A DNA stretch of 43,808 nt from CAZVLE01 sp964627855 (GCA_964627855.1 CAZVLE010000010.1:1-43808); one strand, 5' to 3'; numbered from the stretch's first letter, positions 17,801 to 25,120 are shown. Program-made: numbers and translations. Notes: a model not told the origin generated them from the letters alone.

Positions 17801-18772
17801 GCCGGAATACTCAGTGTTGTTCTCGGTTACCAGAAAAGTGATATCAGAACTATTGATGACATCGGAATGATCGGTTTCTATACCCCTGCAGGGGAGTATT
17901 TGCAGCTAGAAGAGGTTGCGTCTATTAGCGAAGCTTTTGGGCCTCAAAGCATCCCGCGTGAAGATCAAAAGATTGTTGGTCAGATCCAAATGCAGTACGG
18001 CGATATTGACCTTGGTTCTGCAACCGACCTGGCCCTGGAGGAACTGGAAACCATAATTTTGCCTGAAGGTTATACCATCGAACCGGCGGGTAGCTTTACG
18101 ATCATGGGTGAAGCTCTTTCAGAATTACAGCTGGTTCTCATTGTAGCAGCACTTCTTGTTTACCTGGTCATGGCCGCTCAGTTCGAATCTTTACGGCATC
18201 CTTTTATTATTATTTGCAGCCTTCCTCTTGCCTATGTCGGCTCAATCCTGGCCCTGGTAGTTACAGGAAATAATCTCAGCATTCCGGCGATGATCGGCCT
18301 GGTAGTTCTTTCCGGCATCCTCGTTAACGATGGAATTATCATGGTTGATTTTATTAACCAGCAGATAAGAATACACGGTTTACCCCTGCGCGAAGCAATC
18401 ATTGAAGGAGCGACGGCCCGCCTGCGGCCTATTTTAATGACTACAGCGACCACTTGCCTGGGCCTCTTGCCACTTGCTATGGGCTTTGGCGAAGGAAGTC
18501 AGTTGCAGGCGCCGATGGCAATAACGATCATTGGCGGACAAATAACCGGTACTTTTCTGTTGCTACTGGCTATTCCCTCAATCTACAGGCTGCTAACGAA
18601 GGATCAAGTTCATAACAGCAGCGAACCACGGGAGGGCTCATTCTATGCCGAGCCAAATGATCGAATAAAAAACAATGGCAGCAAAACACCTCTCTACAAA
18701 GTGGTTTTGCGAATGCTGGTTGTTCTTATCCTGGCCGTGGTGATCATTATTCTATATAGTATTTCCGGGTAG
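14810..18772 (+). CDS. RND-family efflux transporter permease with large insertion
   Basis: Proton-driven inner-membrane exporter of the AcrB/HAE1 type. It has an N-terminal helix after NLSELAVKRPVATG, porter motifs (LDLLPDIQPPVMAV, FPGSSPQE), a first helix bundle from about residue 590 (LLLFLRNWRTTMF), the helix-4 motif GMLVDNAIVVSENIFRRY with Asp near 655, a second half starting at about residue 770, and a final bundle to about 1270. The 1320 residues exceed the usual 1030-1070. The excess is an extra block of about 255 residues near positions 243-500, in the first porter domain, before the conserved FNGQPSINLSLQKG segment. Start is GTG at 14810 after CGGAGG. No membrane-fusion or outer-membrane partner is adjacent. 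Substrate unknown. Confidence 0.92.
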   Translation: MNLSELAVKRPVATGTILLLVLLIGLVSLYQSPLDLLPDIQPPVMAVITTFPGSSPQETLELVTKPIEEGVNAVGGLTGMSSVSQENVSLVILRFDWGTDVKNIRENISVRLDLLNLPDGVQRPMILEFDPTLIPIMSVAASGTDDFVQLTEWLEEVAAPRLESILGVASVQVQGGARQDLFIRTSPELMAEYEVSFDQIANVLRASLLDLPAGIIDLEDRQVRIRFLGRYAESEMLSDLIVGFQIDQEKFEEMLGREIDLNLNQLLAGQGDFLSGGGMALDVPISDIYWDDLFEFERAYMAGGILYLPIDSSLAASDEVDLDRGIRLFTARPHIDYEPENYRLAISYNSLGQIRLDLGSSFSSFSEPVRLEDIWLIDDSVWDSERIIIPLDPLSITGYGLETESISRLAERNPLIVEANSNYLLVSFHENWSTIRREPIVSIPDFGAWFTNIRGQLDRGVNDATDLLEEELFDLATAMVMGSMSPGGLNMDALGFEEDFPINPIRLSMVAEIEQDLYSPTSIARFNGQPSINLSLQKGGDANTVIVARQIRNVLDQLSDESGGTLGEIQFNTTFDQAEEIERALAELAWSLAGGAALAIIVLLLFLRNWRTTMFIGISIPAAIIATFTLLYFTNITINLMTLGGLALAAGMLVDNAIVVSENIFRRYQLGENPSDASVNGAKEVAGAITASTLTTISVFFPVVFLSGLAGQIFREFALTVACAILASLIVALTVIPILASRSLHLRNQAEVNETQLGGQSLYRRMLHFAVNKSWWVVIGLLLFIGIGLIGFTTLGTELFPPTDESAFSINANLPPGTTLAVSNNYARDVEAILADNIDIVSFSTQVGGGGFMGLPGRGGSSNQVRIRAEVEPAATDRIEQIIEEVRAEVETLSGGAAVNVMRESLLDAAGVETTLDLTVSGNELDKVIQFTNQAVRLLKNNNNFSDVQSSLEESRPEIHIRLDQSQALQKGVTQLQVATAVRQALEGIPVSRIETDAGILSVVLGYQKSDIRTIDDIGMIGFYTPAGEYLQLEEVASISEAFGPQSIPREDQKIVGQIQMQYGDIDLGSATDLALEELETIILPEGYTIEPAGSFTIMGEALSELQLVLIVAALLVYLVMAAQFESLRHPFIIICSLPLAYVGSILALVVTGNNLSIPAMIGLVVLSGILVNDGIIMVDFINQQIRIHGLPLREAIIEGATARLRPILMTTATTCLGLLPLAMGFGEGSQLQAPMAITIIGGQITGTFLLLLAIPSIYRLLTKDQVHNSSEPREGSFYAEPNDRIKNNGSKTPLYKVVLRMLVVLILAVVIIILYSISG

Positions 18773-18851
18773 GGCGAGCGAAAGGAACCTTAAATGGTTG
18801 TCCTTAACCATCCGGCTTAGAAGACCGGTTCAGAAAAAGGAGCGATAATCA

Positions 18852-19466
18852 TTGGCTGTTAGCGAGAACCGAAAAAGTAAATCGGGCAGCAAGCGGGAAC
18901 AGATCTTATCGGCAGCAGTTGAGAAATTTTTAGAAAAAGACTTTTACCAGGTTACTGTTGATGAGATAGCCGGGCTGGCCGGGGTAGGTAAAGGTACTGT
19001 CTATGAATATTTCTCCAGTAAAGAAGTTCTTTTTAAGGAATGTTTTTCATACTGCACTGAGTCATATCTTCAATCATTTACGCAGCACTTAAATGACTCT
19101 GTTTCGGTTAAAACAACAATGTCAGCCATCGTTAATGCCCATCTTGATTTATTGAAAGATAATCGAAAAAAACTGCGCCTGTTATTCAATGAGAGGCCGC
19201 TTAACTTTCAGGAACTGCAATCCTGGGTTCTTGACCGGCGCCAGGAATTACTGCTCAGTATAAAAAGCCTGCTTGAAGAGGGCATAAAAAATAAGGAAAT
19301 TAAGCCCGGTATTGATATCGAAATGGCCGGGCGTCTTTTCCTCGCTCTTAATTATATAGTCATGGGCGGCATGATTATTATCGATAACGTTGAGGTTGAT
19401 GAAGCACAAATCACTAACCTGCTTGATATATACTTCAACGGCATCAGTTTGCAGGAACAGGGCTAA
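18852..19466 (+). CDS. TetR/AcrR family transcriptional regulator
   Basis: The 204-residue protein has a typical N-terminal TetR helix-turn-helix domain (about residues 17-62): REQILSAAVEKFLEK, TVDEIAGLAGVGKGTVYEYF, SSKEVLFKECF. The C-terminal ligand/dimerisation region is all-helical and unassigned. The start is TTG at 18852, following AAAGGAG by ten bases. It lies 79 bases after the RND gene on the same strand and probably represses that gene through the palindrome at 14765-14782. A small inverted repeat (ATGGTT/AACCAT, 18794-18811) lies between the genes. Confidence 0.93.
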   Translation: MAVSENRKSKSGSKREQILSAAVEKFLEKDFYQVTVDEIAGLAGVGKGTVYEYFSSKEVLFKECFSYCTESYLQSFTQHLNDSVSVKTTMSAIVNAHLDLLKDNRKKLRLLFNERPLNFQELQSWVLDRRQELLLSIKSLLEEGIKNKEIKPGIDIEMAGRLFLALNYIVMGGMIIIDNVEVDEAQITNLLDIYFNGISLQEQG

Positions 19467-19505
19467 TCATAATCATTCCGCGGTAACTGATTATAGGGGA
19501 ACTTT

Positions 19506-20705
19506 TTAGGCTAGGGCTGCGCCGATTTCTTTTCCATAGGCGTGACAGGCTTCGATTGCAGCCTGGTCCGGACTCCACATCATTCTTAAACCCTCTTTAT
19601 TGATCAATTCGAATCCTGCTTCTTCCAGGAGACCGTTAATCAGTTTCACAGATTCACCACTCCAGCCGTAACAACCAAAGGCTGCTCCCTTTTTATTCTG
19701 GAAGCTGAGGCCCTTTGCCATATCGATCAGGGCAGAAATAGAGTGTAAAATGCCCTTGTTTATGGTCGGTGATCCAACCACTATGCCTTTTGACTTGAAT
19801 ATTTCTGTAACAATGTCATTGGTGTCTGAGCGGGCTGCGTTAAAGAGCTTAATCGCAATAGTTTCATTTTCCTCCTTGATCCCTGCGGCGATCGCTTCAG
19901 CAGCCTTTCGAGTACCATCCCACATGGTATCATAAACAATGGCAACCTGGTTTTCCTGGTAGGCGTCTGCCCATTCCTGGTACTTTTCAACGATCTGTAA
20001 AGGATTGTCGCGCCAGATTATCCCATGGCTGGGGCAGATCATGTTGACAGGGACTCCAAGACCGACTACCTCTTTGATCTTAGCCGTAACCAATTTGCTG
20101 AAAGGTGTGAGGATATTGGCATAATACTTTATAGCTTCGCTAAAAAGCTCACATTGGTCGACCAGGTCGTTGTACATTAGTTCACTGGCATAATGTTGAC
20201 CAAAAGCATCGTTGGGGAAAAGGATGCTATCACCGGTCAGGTAACAGAACATACTGTCAGGCCAGTGCAGCATCTTGGCTTCTATAAAGATCAATTCTTT
20301 ACCGTCGCCCAGGTCAATTTTATCGCCGGTTTTAACGGGCTGGAAGTTCCAGTCTTCGTGGTATTGACCGCGCAGAGATTTAACTGCGGCATTTGTGCAG
20401 TAAACAGGGGTGCCCGGTATTTCTTTCAAGAGTGCAGAAAGGGCACCGCTATGGTCTACTTCACCATGATTGGCTACGATATAATCGATTTGTTTAAGAT
20501 CAATTATCTTACGCAGGTTTTCAACAAACTCCTCAGCAAAGGGGCGCCAGACAGTGTCAATCAGTACAGTCTTCTCGCTGCCCCTGACCAAATAAGAGTT
20601 ATAGGAACTGCCCCGGTGAGTTGAAAGCTCCTCTCCGTGAAATTTTCTCAGTTCCCAGTCAATTTTTCCGACCCAGGTTACAGTATCATTAATTTTGAAA
20701 GACAT
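19506..20705 (-). CDS. fprA: FprA-type flavodiiron protein (A-type flavoprotein)
   Basis: Cytoplasmic enzyme that reduces oxygen to water and/or nitric oxide to nitrous oxide in anaerobes. The 399-residue chain has an N-terminal metallo-beta-lactamase-like diiron domain and a C-terminal flavodoxin domain (from about 250, AIVYDTMWDGTRKAAEAIA). All diiron ligands are present: His80, Glu82, Asp84, His85 in NHGEVDHSG, His147 in MLHWPDS, Asp166 in FPNDAFG, and His227 in CPSHGI. ATG follows GGAGGTATGACTT. It is second in a two-gene unit behind a cupin (33 bases between them). No rubredoxin is fused or adjacent, so the electron donor is encoded elsewhere. Confidence 0.95.
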   Translation of the reverse strand: MSFKINDTVTWVGKIDWELRKFHGEELSTHRGSSYNSYLVRGSEKTVLIDTVWRPFAEEFVENLRKIIDLKQIDYIVANHGEVDHSGALSALLKEIPGTPVYCTNAAVKSLRGQYHEDWNFQPVKTGDKIDLGDGKELIFIEAKMLHWPDSMFCYLTGDSILFPNDAFGQHYASELMYNDLVDQCELFSEAIKYYANILTPFSKLVTAKIKEVVGLGVPVNMICPSHGIIWRDNPLQIVEKYQEWADAYQENQVAIVYDTMWDGTRKAAEAIAAGIKEENETIAIKLFNAARSDTNDIVTEIFKSKGIVVGSPTINKGILHSISALIDMAKGLSFQNKKGAAFGCYGWSGESVKLINGLLEEAGFELINKEGLRMMWSPDQAAIEACHAYGKEIGAALA

Positions 20706-20738
20706 AAGTCATACCTCCAATTTGTGTAAGATTTATCT

Positions 20739-21065
20739 TCAGGAACGGATCATTACAAGCATCATCTTGAAGCGCTCAACTGCTTTCAGGGCATGGGGCT
20801 TATGAGCCGGCATGATGATTATTTCACCCGCCCTTACCTGGTAAGCTACACCCTCAATGGTAATTTCTGCACTGCCGTCGATTATGGAGACCAGGGCATC
20901 AAAAGGAGCGGTGTGCTCACTTAAACCCTGTCCCTTGTCGAAAGCAAACAAGGTTACCGATCCTGTATCTTTTTTTAGGATTTCCTTGCTAACCACGGCT
21001 CCCTGCTGATAATCTGTAAGCTCCCTGAGATCATGTGCTGCTGTGGTGAGTTTTCCTTCGTTCAT
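20739..21065 (-). CDS. Cupin domain protein, first gene of a unit with fprA
   Basis: A small 108-residue cupin with SVTLFAFDKGQGLSEHTAP, FDALVSIIDGSAEI and RAGEIIIMPAHKPHALKA, which carry the His/Glu pattern of a metal-binding beta-helix. The ATG at 21065 follows CGGGAGG on the minus strand; a GTG 21 bases upstream is in frame but has no ribosome site. It is probably cotranscribed with the flavodiiron gene, and similar cupins occur near redox-stress genes in anaerobes. Its function is unknown. Confidence 0.88.
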   Translation of the reverse strand: MNEGKLTTAAHDLRELTDYQQGAVVSKEILKKDTGSVTLFAFDKGQGLSEHTAPFDALVSIIDGSAEITIEGVAYQVRAGEIIIMPAHKPHALKAVERFKMMLVMIRS

Positions 21066-21094
21066 TTTGTCGCCTCCCGTTACCAACTATAATT

Positions 21095-21113
21095 TATAAC
21101 CATAGTGGTTATA
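21095..21113. promoter_or_regulatory. 19-bp perfect palindrome upstream of the cupin-fprA unit
   Basis: TATAACCA-TAG-TGGTTATA is an 8-base perfect inverted repeat with a 3-base centre, 30 bases upstream of the cupin start and within the AT-rich promoter region (several TATA-like hexamers overlap it on the minus strand). It looks like an operator for a dimeric regulator, presumably responding to oxygen, NO or redox. It does not match PerR, Fur or Rex consensus sites that I can recall, and the regulator is not identified. Confidence 0.6.
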
Positions 21114-21236
21114 TATATTTTAGCACATTGCTTTTCGCGGCACAACTGGTATGATCTGTTTTAGAAAAAGGATCTTGATATTTTTTATCAAATTAAATTG
21201 CAACCGTATTATTTACAGGCTTGCAAAAAGTTTTTC

Positions 21237-21497
21237 TTAAGTGCTTTCATCATCGGGCAGCAGCAGATCATCCAGTGGTTTTAAGGCTTCTACAACCCAG
21301 TTAAAGGAGCCTTCCTTGCTGGCTTCAAGGGCAGCCGGTGCAGCTTCAGCCATGATCTGGCGGGTGATCTTGCGGGCAGTTTCTTCGTCACCACTGTGCA
21401 GAGCATTGCGAGCCTCAAAAAGAGCCCGGTGAATCTTTTTTTTAAGAGCCCTCTTTTTTTGGGCCATGGCTTTTGGTTCGTAACTATTTTTGTTCAT
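21237..21497 (-). CDS. Small hypothetical protein (86 aa), helical and charged
   Basis: Not recognised. The protein is basic at the N-terminus (a KKRALKKK run near residue 15) and acidic at its end (LLLPDDEST), with mostly helix-forming sequence including ALFEARNALHSGDEETARK. No Cys and no membrane segment. The ATG has a modest ribosome site (AAGGCAGG) and a plausible promoter upstream, and codon use resembles neighbours, so it is likely real. It is divergent from the protease gene and ends 171 bases before the cupin-fprA unit. Confidence 0.65.
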   Translation of the reverse strand: MNKNSYEPKAMAQKKRALKKKIHRALFEARNALHSGDEETARKITRQIMAEAAPAALEASKEGSFNWVVEALKPLDDLLLPDDEST

Positions 21498-21559
21498 TTC
21501 ATTGCCTGCCTTGATTGAGGTCTTGGTTGAATCTCGATTTATTATAAATGTTAGTTCTT

Positions 21560-21588
21560 ATTATAGCCTTGTCAGTGCTGAGAAACAA
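21560..21588 (-). promoter_or_regulatory. Putative promoter for the 86-aa gene
   Basis: On the minus strand TTGTTT (21583-21588) and TATAAT (21560-21565) are 17 bases apart. The predicted start lies about 55 bases ahead of the ATG at 21497. A second TATAAT (21541-21546) lies downstream. Confidence 0.5.
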
Positions 21589-21621
21589 ACAATTGTTGGT
21601 GCCGTGAACCGGGAGGTTAAT

Positions 21622-22440
21622 GTGGTTAGCAGAAAAGATAATGATGATTCAGATCGCGAGTTGATCGCGGAGATAAACAGGCGCTATGCTGAAGCGGGCG
21701 GGGAAGATGACCTGAGCGTTGTTTCCGGCAGGCGGCGCTTTTATATCGGAGCCGTGGCTCTGGTTCTGGCCCTTCTCTTTATATTTACCGTGACCGGTCG
21801 CTGGCTTTCTGTTTTTGCCGGACCGACCTTTGTCTTTCTCAGGGAGTCATGGGCACTTTCTGATGATCCCCTGGTCAGAGAGTTGAGAGATGCAGTAGTG
21901 CTGGTTACCGTTGATAATCGTTCCGGCCCGTCCCGGCAATTGAGGGGAACCGGTTTTAATATTGAATCCTCCGGTTTGATCATCACAAACCGTCACCTGA
22001 TTGATGATGCCGCTATAATAAGGGTTTCCTTTCCGGGCCGGGGCACCTTTATCGCTGAAGAGTGGTCGGCCTCAACGCATGTTGATCTGGCTGTTTTAAA
22101 TCTGCAGGCAGAAGATTTGCCTACTGTTTCTCTCTCAGAAAAGAGAATCAACCCCGGTGAAGAAGTAATAGTCATTGGTAACCCCATGCAGTTTGCTCGC
22201 ATTGCCAATAAAGGATTAATGGCCGGTTACTTATATCATGGCAGTCGTGAAATTCCTCTTCTGGTGGTTGAAGCGATGATCTATCCCGGCAGCAGCGGCA
22301 GCCCCCTTTTTAATGAGCAGGGTGAAGTAGTAGGCATTGTATTCGCCACCCTGCCGGATGGTGATCCATCGGAGGTCAGGGGACTGGCCGTTGATGTTGG
22401 TGAGCTAAAACTGTTTTTAGGCGATTTACTTGCTCAATGA
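21622..22440 (+). CDS. Membrane-anchored trypsin-like serine protease
   Basis: HtrA/DegP-like S1C peptidase core of 272 residues. A short cytoplasmic charged N-terminus is followed by one membrane segment (about residues 41-58), then the extracytoplasmic protease domain. The catalytic triad is complete: His125 in ITNRHLID, Asp155 in HVDLAVLN, Ser225 in YPGSSGSPLF. There is no PDZ domain after the protease. The open frame extends 44 codons upstream, but GTG at 21622 is chosen because GGGAGG lies five bases before it and the extension would overlap the divergent gene. Likely role: surface protein quality control or a regulated cleavage; substrate unknown. Confidence 0.85.
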   Translation: MVSRKDNDDSDRELIAEINRRYAEAGGEDDLSVVSGRRRFYIGAVALVLALLFIFTVTGRWLSVFAGPTFVFLRESWALSDDPLVRELRDAVVLVTVDNRSGPSRQLRGTGFNIESSGLIITNRHLIDDAAIIRVSFPGRGTFIAEEWSASTHVDLAVLNLQAEDLPTVSLSEKRINPGEEVIVIGNPMQFARIANKGLMAGYLYHGSREIPLLVVEAMIYPGSSGSPLFNEQGEVVGIVFATLPDGDPSEVRGLAVDVGELKLFLGDLLAQ

Positions 22441-22460
22441 TCATAAATGCCTGCCTGGGC

Positions 22461-23312
22461 TCAGGCTATTTTCGGCTTCGGCCTGGTATAACGATTGATG
22501 AGGGGAACAAGTAAATTCATACCGATAATCGCAAAGGTAGTTCCTTCCGGCAACCAGCCCCACAGCCGCATGGCCATAATGATTAAACCTATGCCGGCGC
22601 CAAATATATAGCGCCCTGCCTGTGTCTTGGCCGAACTGACCGGATCGGTGGCCATGAAAAAGGCTCCGAGAATTAAGCTCCCCGAAAAAAGATGGAATAG
22701 TATATTTTCACCGGTCAGGAGGCAGATGATCACTACTGTAACCAGTACGCTTAGTGGTATGCGCCAGTTGGCGTACTTTTTATAGATCAGCCAGCCGCCG
22801 CCTATAAGGAGCAGCAAGGCCGATGTCTCGCCCAGACTGCCGGGAATGGTACCCAGGAATAGATCGCCCAGGGGGGTCAGCACTCCTTCACTGCGTGCTA
22901 TCTGTAAGGGGGTTGCTGTGCTTAAGCCGTCGATTGGGGTAAGCCAGGGAGACATGCTGCCCGGAAAGGCATAAACAATAAACAGCCTGCCAAATAAAGC
23001 CGGGTTGAAAATATTTTTGCCGTAACCGCCAAAAACCTGCTTGCCGATTACAATACCTACGACGGCCCCTGCAGCGACCACATAGAGGGGCAACGATGGC
23101 GAAACAGTTAAAGCCAGGAGCAGTCCGGTGACAACTGCGCTCAAGTCTTTGATCTTAACCGGTTTTTTAAAGAGATATTGATAAAGTGCTTCCGAGCCGA
23201 CTGCTGCGGCGATACTGACCAGGATTAAAAGAACTGCATTTAAACGGTAAGCATAAATGGCGAAAACCGTTACGGGGGCAAGAGCAATGAGCATCCCTTT
23301 CATCATTTTCAT
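22461..23312 (-). CDS. RnfD/NqrB family membrane protein (orphan)
   Basis: A 283-residue polytopic protein (about nine membrane segments) of the NQR2/RnfD/RnfE family. These subunits of sodium/proton-pumping ferredoxin- or NADH-linked complexes carry a covalently bound FMN. The motif IDGLSTATPL places the probable FMN-bearing Thr at 134, and KNIFNPALFGR and FMATDPVSSAKTQAGR are typical. ATG follows AGGAGGAACGATT. No rnfA, B, C, E or G gene is in the window, so this is either an orphan or works with subunits elsewhere. It ends convergently with the protease gene; a small hairpin (GCCTG/CAGGC, 22449-22466) spans its stop. Confidence 0.88.
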   Translation of the reverse strand: MKMMKGMLIALAPVTVFAIYAYRLNAVLLILVSIAAAVGSEALYQYLFKKPVKIKDLSAVVTGLLLALTVSPSLPLYVVAAGAVVGIVIGKQVFGGYGKNIFNPALFGRLFIVYAFPGSMSPWLTPIDGLSTATPLQIARSEGVLTPLGDLFLGTIPGSLGETSALLLLIGGGWLIYKKYANWRIPLSVLVTVVIICLLTGENILFHLFSGSLILGAFFMATDPVSSAKTQAGRYIFGAGIGLIIMAMRLWGWLPEGTTFAIIGMNLLVPLINRYTRPKPKIA

Positions 23313-23337
23313 AATCGTTCCTCCTTTGTCTGAAGCT

Positions 23338-23367
23338 ATTATAGATTATAGTAGCCCATGCTATCAA
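23338..23367 (-). promoter_or_regulatory. Putative promoter for the RnfD-like gene
   Basis: Minus-strand TTGATA (23362-23367) and TATAAT (23338-23343) are 18 bases apart, 25 bases upstream of the gene start. An additional TATAAT lies at 23345-23350. The remaining gap to the divergent gene at 23548 shows only chance open frames. Confidence 0.55.
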
Positions 23368-23547
23368 CAATCCAGCCCGCTATAAGAAGGAGTAAACCTG
23401 TTTTTGTTGAACTTCTTTTATGGCACCACCATGCGGAAGAAATAACGGACGCTAGTGATTGCAAAGTAATTTTTACCGCTCGACCGGTTATGGGAAATCA
23501 GCAGTTCTCTTCCCGGGTCCTGGGAAGCGACTGGATCGGAGGTGCAA

Positions 23548-24093
23548 ATGAACGGTAAAGAGCAGGACAACCTGGGGAAAATCTTCAGGCGTTTTGATTT
23601 TTTAGATTTTCGCTGGATCAAGACTACGCAAATTGAATTGGCTCACTGGGTCCGTTTTAAATGCACCTTCGGTTGCAGCAGTTACGGCAAGAAGGCAACC
23701 TGCCCACCGCAGGTTCCGACTGTTGAGGAGTGCCGGGCATTTTTTGCCGAGTATACTGATGCGGTGATCTTTCATTTTGTAAAAAAAGTTGATCAACCAG
23801 AAGATCGTGTTCCCTGGAGCAGGGATGTCAGTAAAAAGCTTGTTACTCTAGAAAGAGAAGTTTTTTGGGCCGGCTACCACAAGGCTTTCATGATGTTCAT
23901 GGATGAATGCAGGCTTTGTTCAACCTGCAGCGGTGAAAGGGATTCCTGTATTAACAAAGATGATGCCCGCCCGGGGCCTGAATCATTGGCGGTTGATGTC
24001 TTTGCTACAGTGCGCAGCGCAGGTTATCCTATTGAAGTTTTACGCAGCTATGACCAGGAGATGAATCGCTACGCCATTCTGCTGGTTGAATAA
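23548..24093 (+). CDS. DUF2284 domain protein (Cys-rich, predicted metal binding)
   Basis: The 181-residue protein matches the DUF2284 pattern: an N-terminal Cys group (Cys39, Cys43, Cys52, Cys62 around CTFGCSSYGKKATCPPQVPT) and a second group (Cys121, Cys124, Cys127, Cys134 in CRLCSTCSGERDSC). Eight Cys in two sets suggest iron-sulfur or zinc binding. The family has no established function. ATG at 23548 is chosen because GGAGG lies five bases before it; a GTG six bases upstream overlaps that site. It is divergent from the RnfD-like gene. Confidence 0.82.
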   Translation: MNGKEQDNLGKIFRRFDFLDFRWIKTTQIELAHWVRFKCTFGCSSYGKKATCPPQVPTVEECRAFFAEYTDAVIFHFVKKVDQPEDRVPWSRDVSKKLVTLEREVFWAGYHKAFMMFMDECRLCSTCSGERDSCINKDDARPGPESLAVDVFATVRSAGYPIEVLRSYDQEMNRYAILLVE

Positions 24094-24132
24094 GGGACTA
24101 ATTAAAAGATAAAATGTTGCCCCCTGAAAGTT

Positions 24133-24525
24133 CTATTCAAGCCAATTCTCCAGCCTGAGGTTCTCAACTCTGCTGAAGTGCTTCATGTTTCCGGTAACCA
24201 GAAATTGGCCGGTTTCAAGTGCAGTTGAGGCAACAAAAAGGTCGGCATCGGCCAGGGGAAAGCCCTTGTTTTCGAGAGAAGCTTTTAAAATGCCGAAACG
24301 CTTCATGATTTGGTTGGTAGAATGAATAACAGTAACCGTGAGGAGGAACTGTTCAGCCAGAATATGATTTTTCTGTGGGTTTGCCGACTTTTCCGCGCCA
24401 TAGTAAAGTTCAGCAGCAGTGATAAAAGGTACCGCCACCTGGTTAGGGTATTGCCGGCGCTTATCAATTATCATCCGGTTGCCCCGCAGAATGTGAATGC
24501 ATATATCTGTATCAAGCAGAATCAC
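24133..24525 (-). CDS. vapC: PIN-domain toxin VapC
   Basis: Type II toxin-antitoxin ribonuclease. The 130-residue PIN domain starts MILLDTDICIHIL with acidic Asp5, then Glu39 in TAAELYYGAE, and the C-terminal acidic pair in FPLADADLFVAS, followed by LVTGNMKHFSRV. These form the metal site of VapC endoribonucleases, many of which cut tRNA or rRNA. Its ATG overlaps the antitoxin stop (ATGA), which favours coupled synthesis. It is convergent with the DUF2284 gene. Confidence 0.93.
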   Translation of the reverse strand: MILLDTDICIHILRGNRMIIDKRRQYPNQVAVPFITAAELYYGAEKSANPQKNHILAEQFLLTVTVIHSTNQIMKRFGILKASLENKGFPLADADLFVASTALETGQFLVTGNMKHFSRVENLRLENWLE

Positions 24526-24809
24526 TTTGGAAAGTCCACCTTTCGCCCCCGGGTTCGTGCAGCACTAATTTCTTTTGCAATAATGTCTGCAGATCGTGGG
24601 TCTTCCCATTCGCCGGCCAGTTTATTCCACAGTTCTGTCTGGGCATCAACGGAAATCTGGTTATTCACTCGTTCCGGAGTATAATCTGCCAGGCATTTTT
24701 CCATTAATACCAACACCTCGCTATTCATACTTCGTTTTTCCTGCTCAGAAAGGCGGCGTAGCTTATTAATCAGTTCATCGGGAATGTTTCTAATCGTCAG
24801 GTTTGCCAT
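24522..24809 (-). CDS. vapB: VapB/FitA-type antitoxin
   Basis: A 95-residue antitoxin with an N-terminal ribbon-helix-helix DNA-binding domain (ANLTIRNIPDELINKL, then SMNSEVLVLMEKCL) and a C-terminal charged toxin-binding tail. The domain type is like the FitA/Arc group. ATG at 24809 is preferred although a GTG nine bases upstream (24818) is in frame, since AAGGA is 11 bases before the ATG and only 2 before the GTG. Autorepression at the adjacent promoter is expected for the family. Confidence 0.88.
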   Translation of the reverse strand: MANLTIRNIPDELINKLRRLSEQEKRSMNSEVLVLMEKCLADYTPERVNNQISVDAQTELWNKLAGEWEDPRSADIIAKEISAARTRGRKVDFPK

Positions 24810-24841
24810 GGTAAGCACATCCTTGGTTATATTATGGTTGT

Positions 24842-24871
24842 ATTATAGAATCATATTGCAACTACTGTCAA
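24842..24871 (-). promoter_or_regulatory. Consensus promoter of vapBC with overlapping imperfect palindrome
   Basis: Minus-strand TTGACA (24866-24871) and TATAAT (24842-24847) are both perfect, 18 bases apart. The spacer and -10 contain an imperfect dyad of the form TTGnAnTAT...ATAnTnCAA, a likely VapBC operator. Strong promoter with tight autoregulation is the usual arrangement for such pairs. Confidence 0.8.
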
Positions 24872-25120
24872 CAAAAAATTTTTAGGGACGGTTCTCTGTT
24901 CTAAATTTTCCTTTATGCATAATAGATTATTTGTTAAGCGTATTCAAATTCATTGTAGGGAGATTCCGATTAACACTTTTTACCTGCTTGCATGCTCTTT
25001 AGCTGATTGATTGAAAGCAGGTTTGATTCCTCATAAAAATACTCTTAAAAGGAAATTATAGATTTGACGTGGAATTTAGGTAAATTAAGCGAATTTGAGC
25101 ACCATCACTTACCACGAGAA
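24872..25120. other. Gene-free stretch with a short REP-like piece
   Basis: No credible gene is seen here. AGGGACGGTTCTCTGTTCT (24884-24902) resembles short repeat units (GGGACGGTTCTCTGTTCC type) that I associate with dispersed repeats in related Bacillota, but no paired arm or transposase is adjacent. The rest is AT-rich and unassigned. Confidence 0.3.

Noticed and set aside
23358..23558. 66-residue plus-strand ORF between the RnfD-like and DUF2284 genes
   Set aside because: Overlaps the RnfD-like gene's promoter and the start of DUF2284, no ribosome site, sequence resembles no family.
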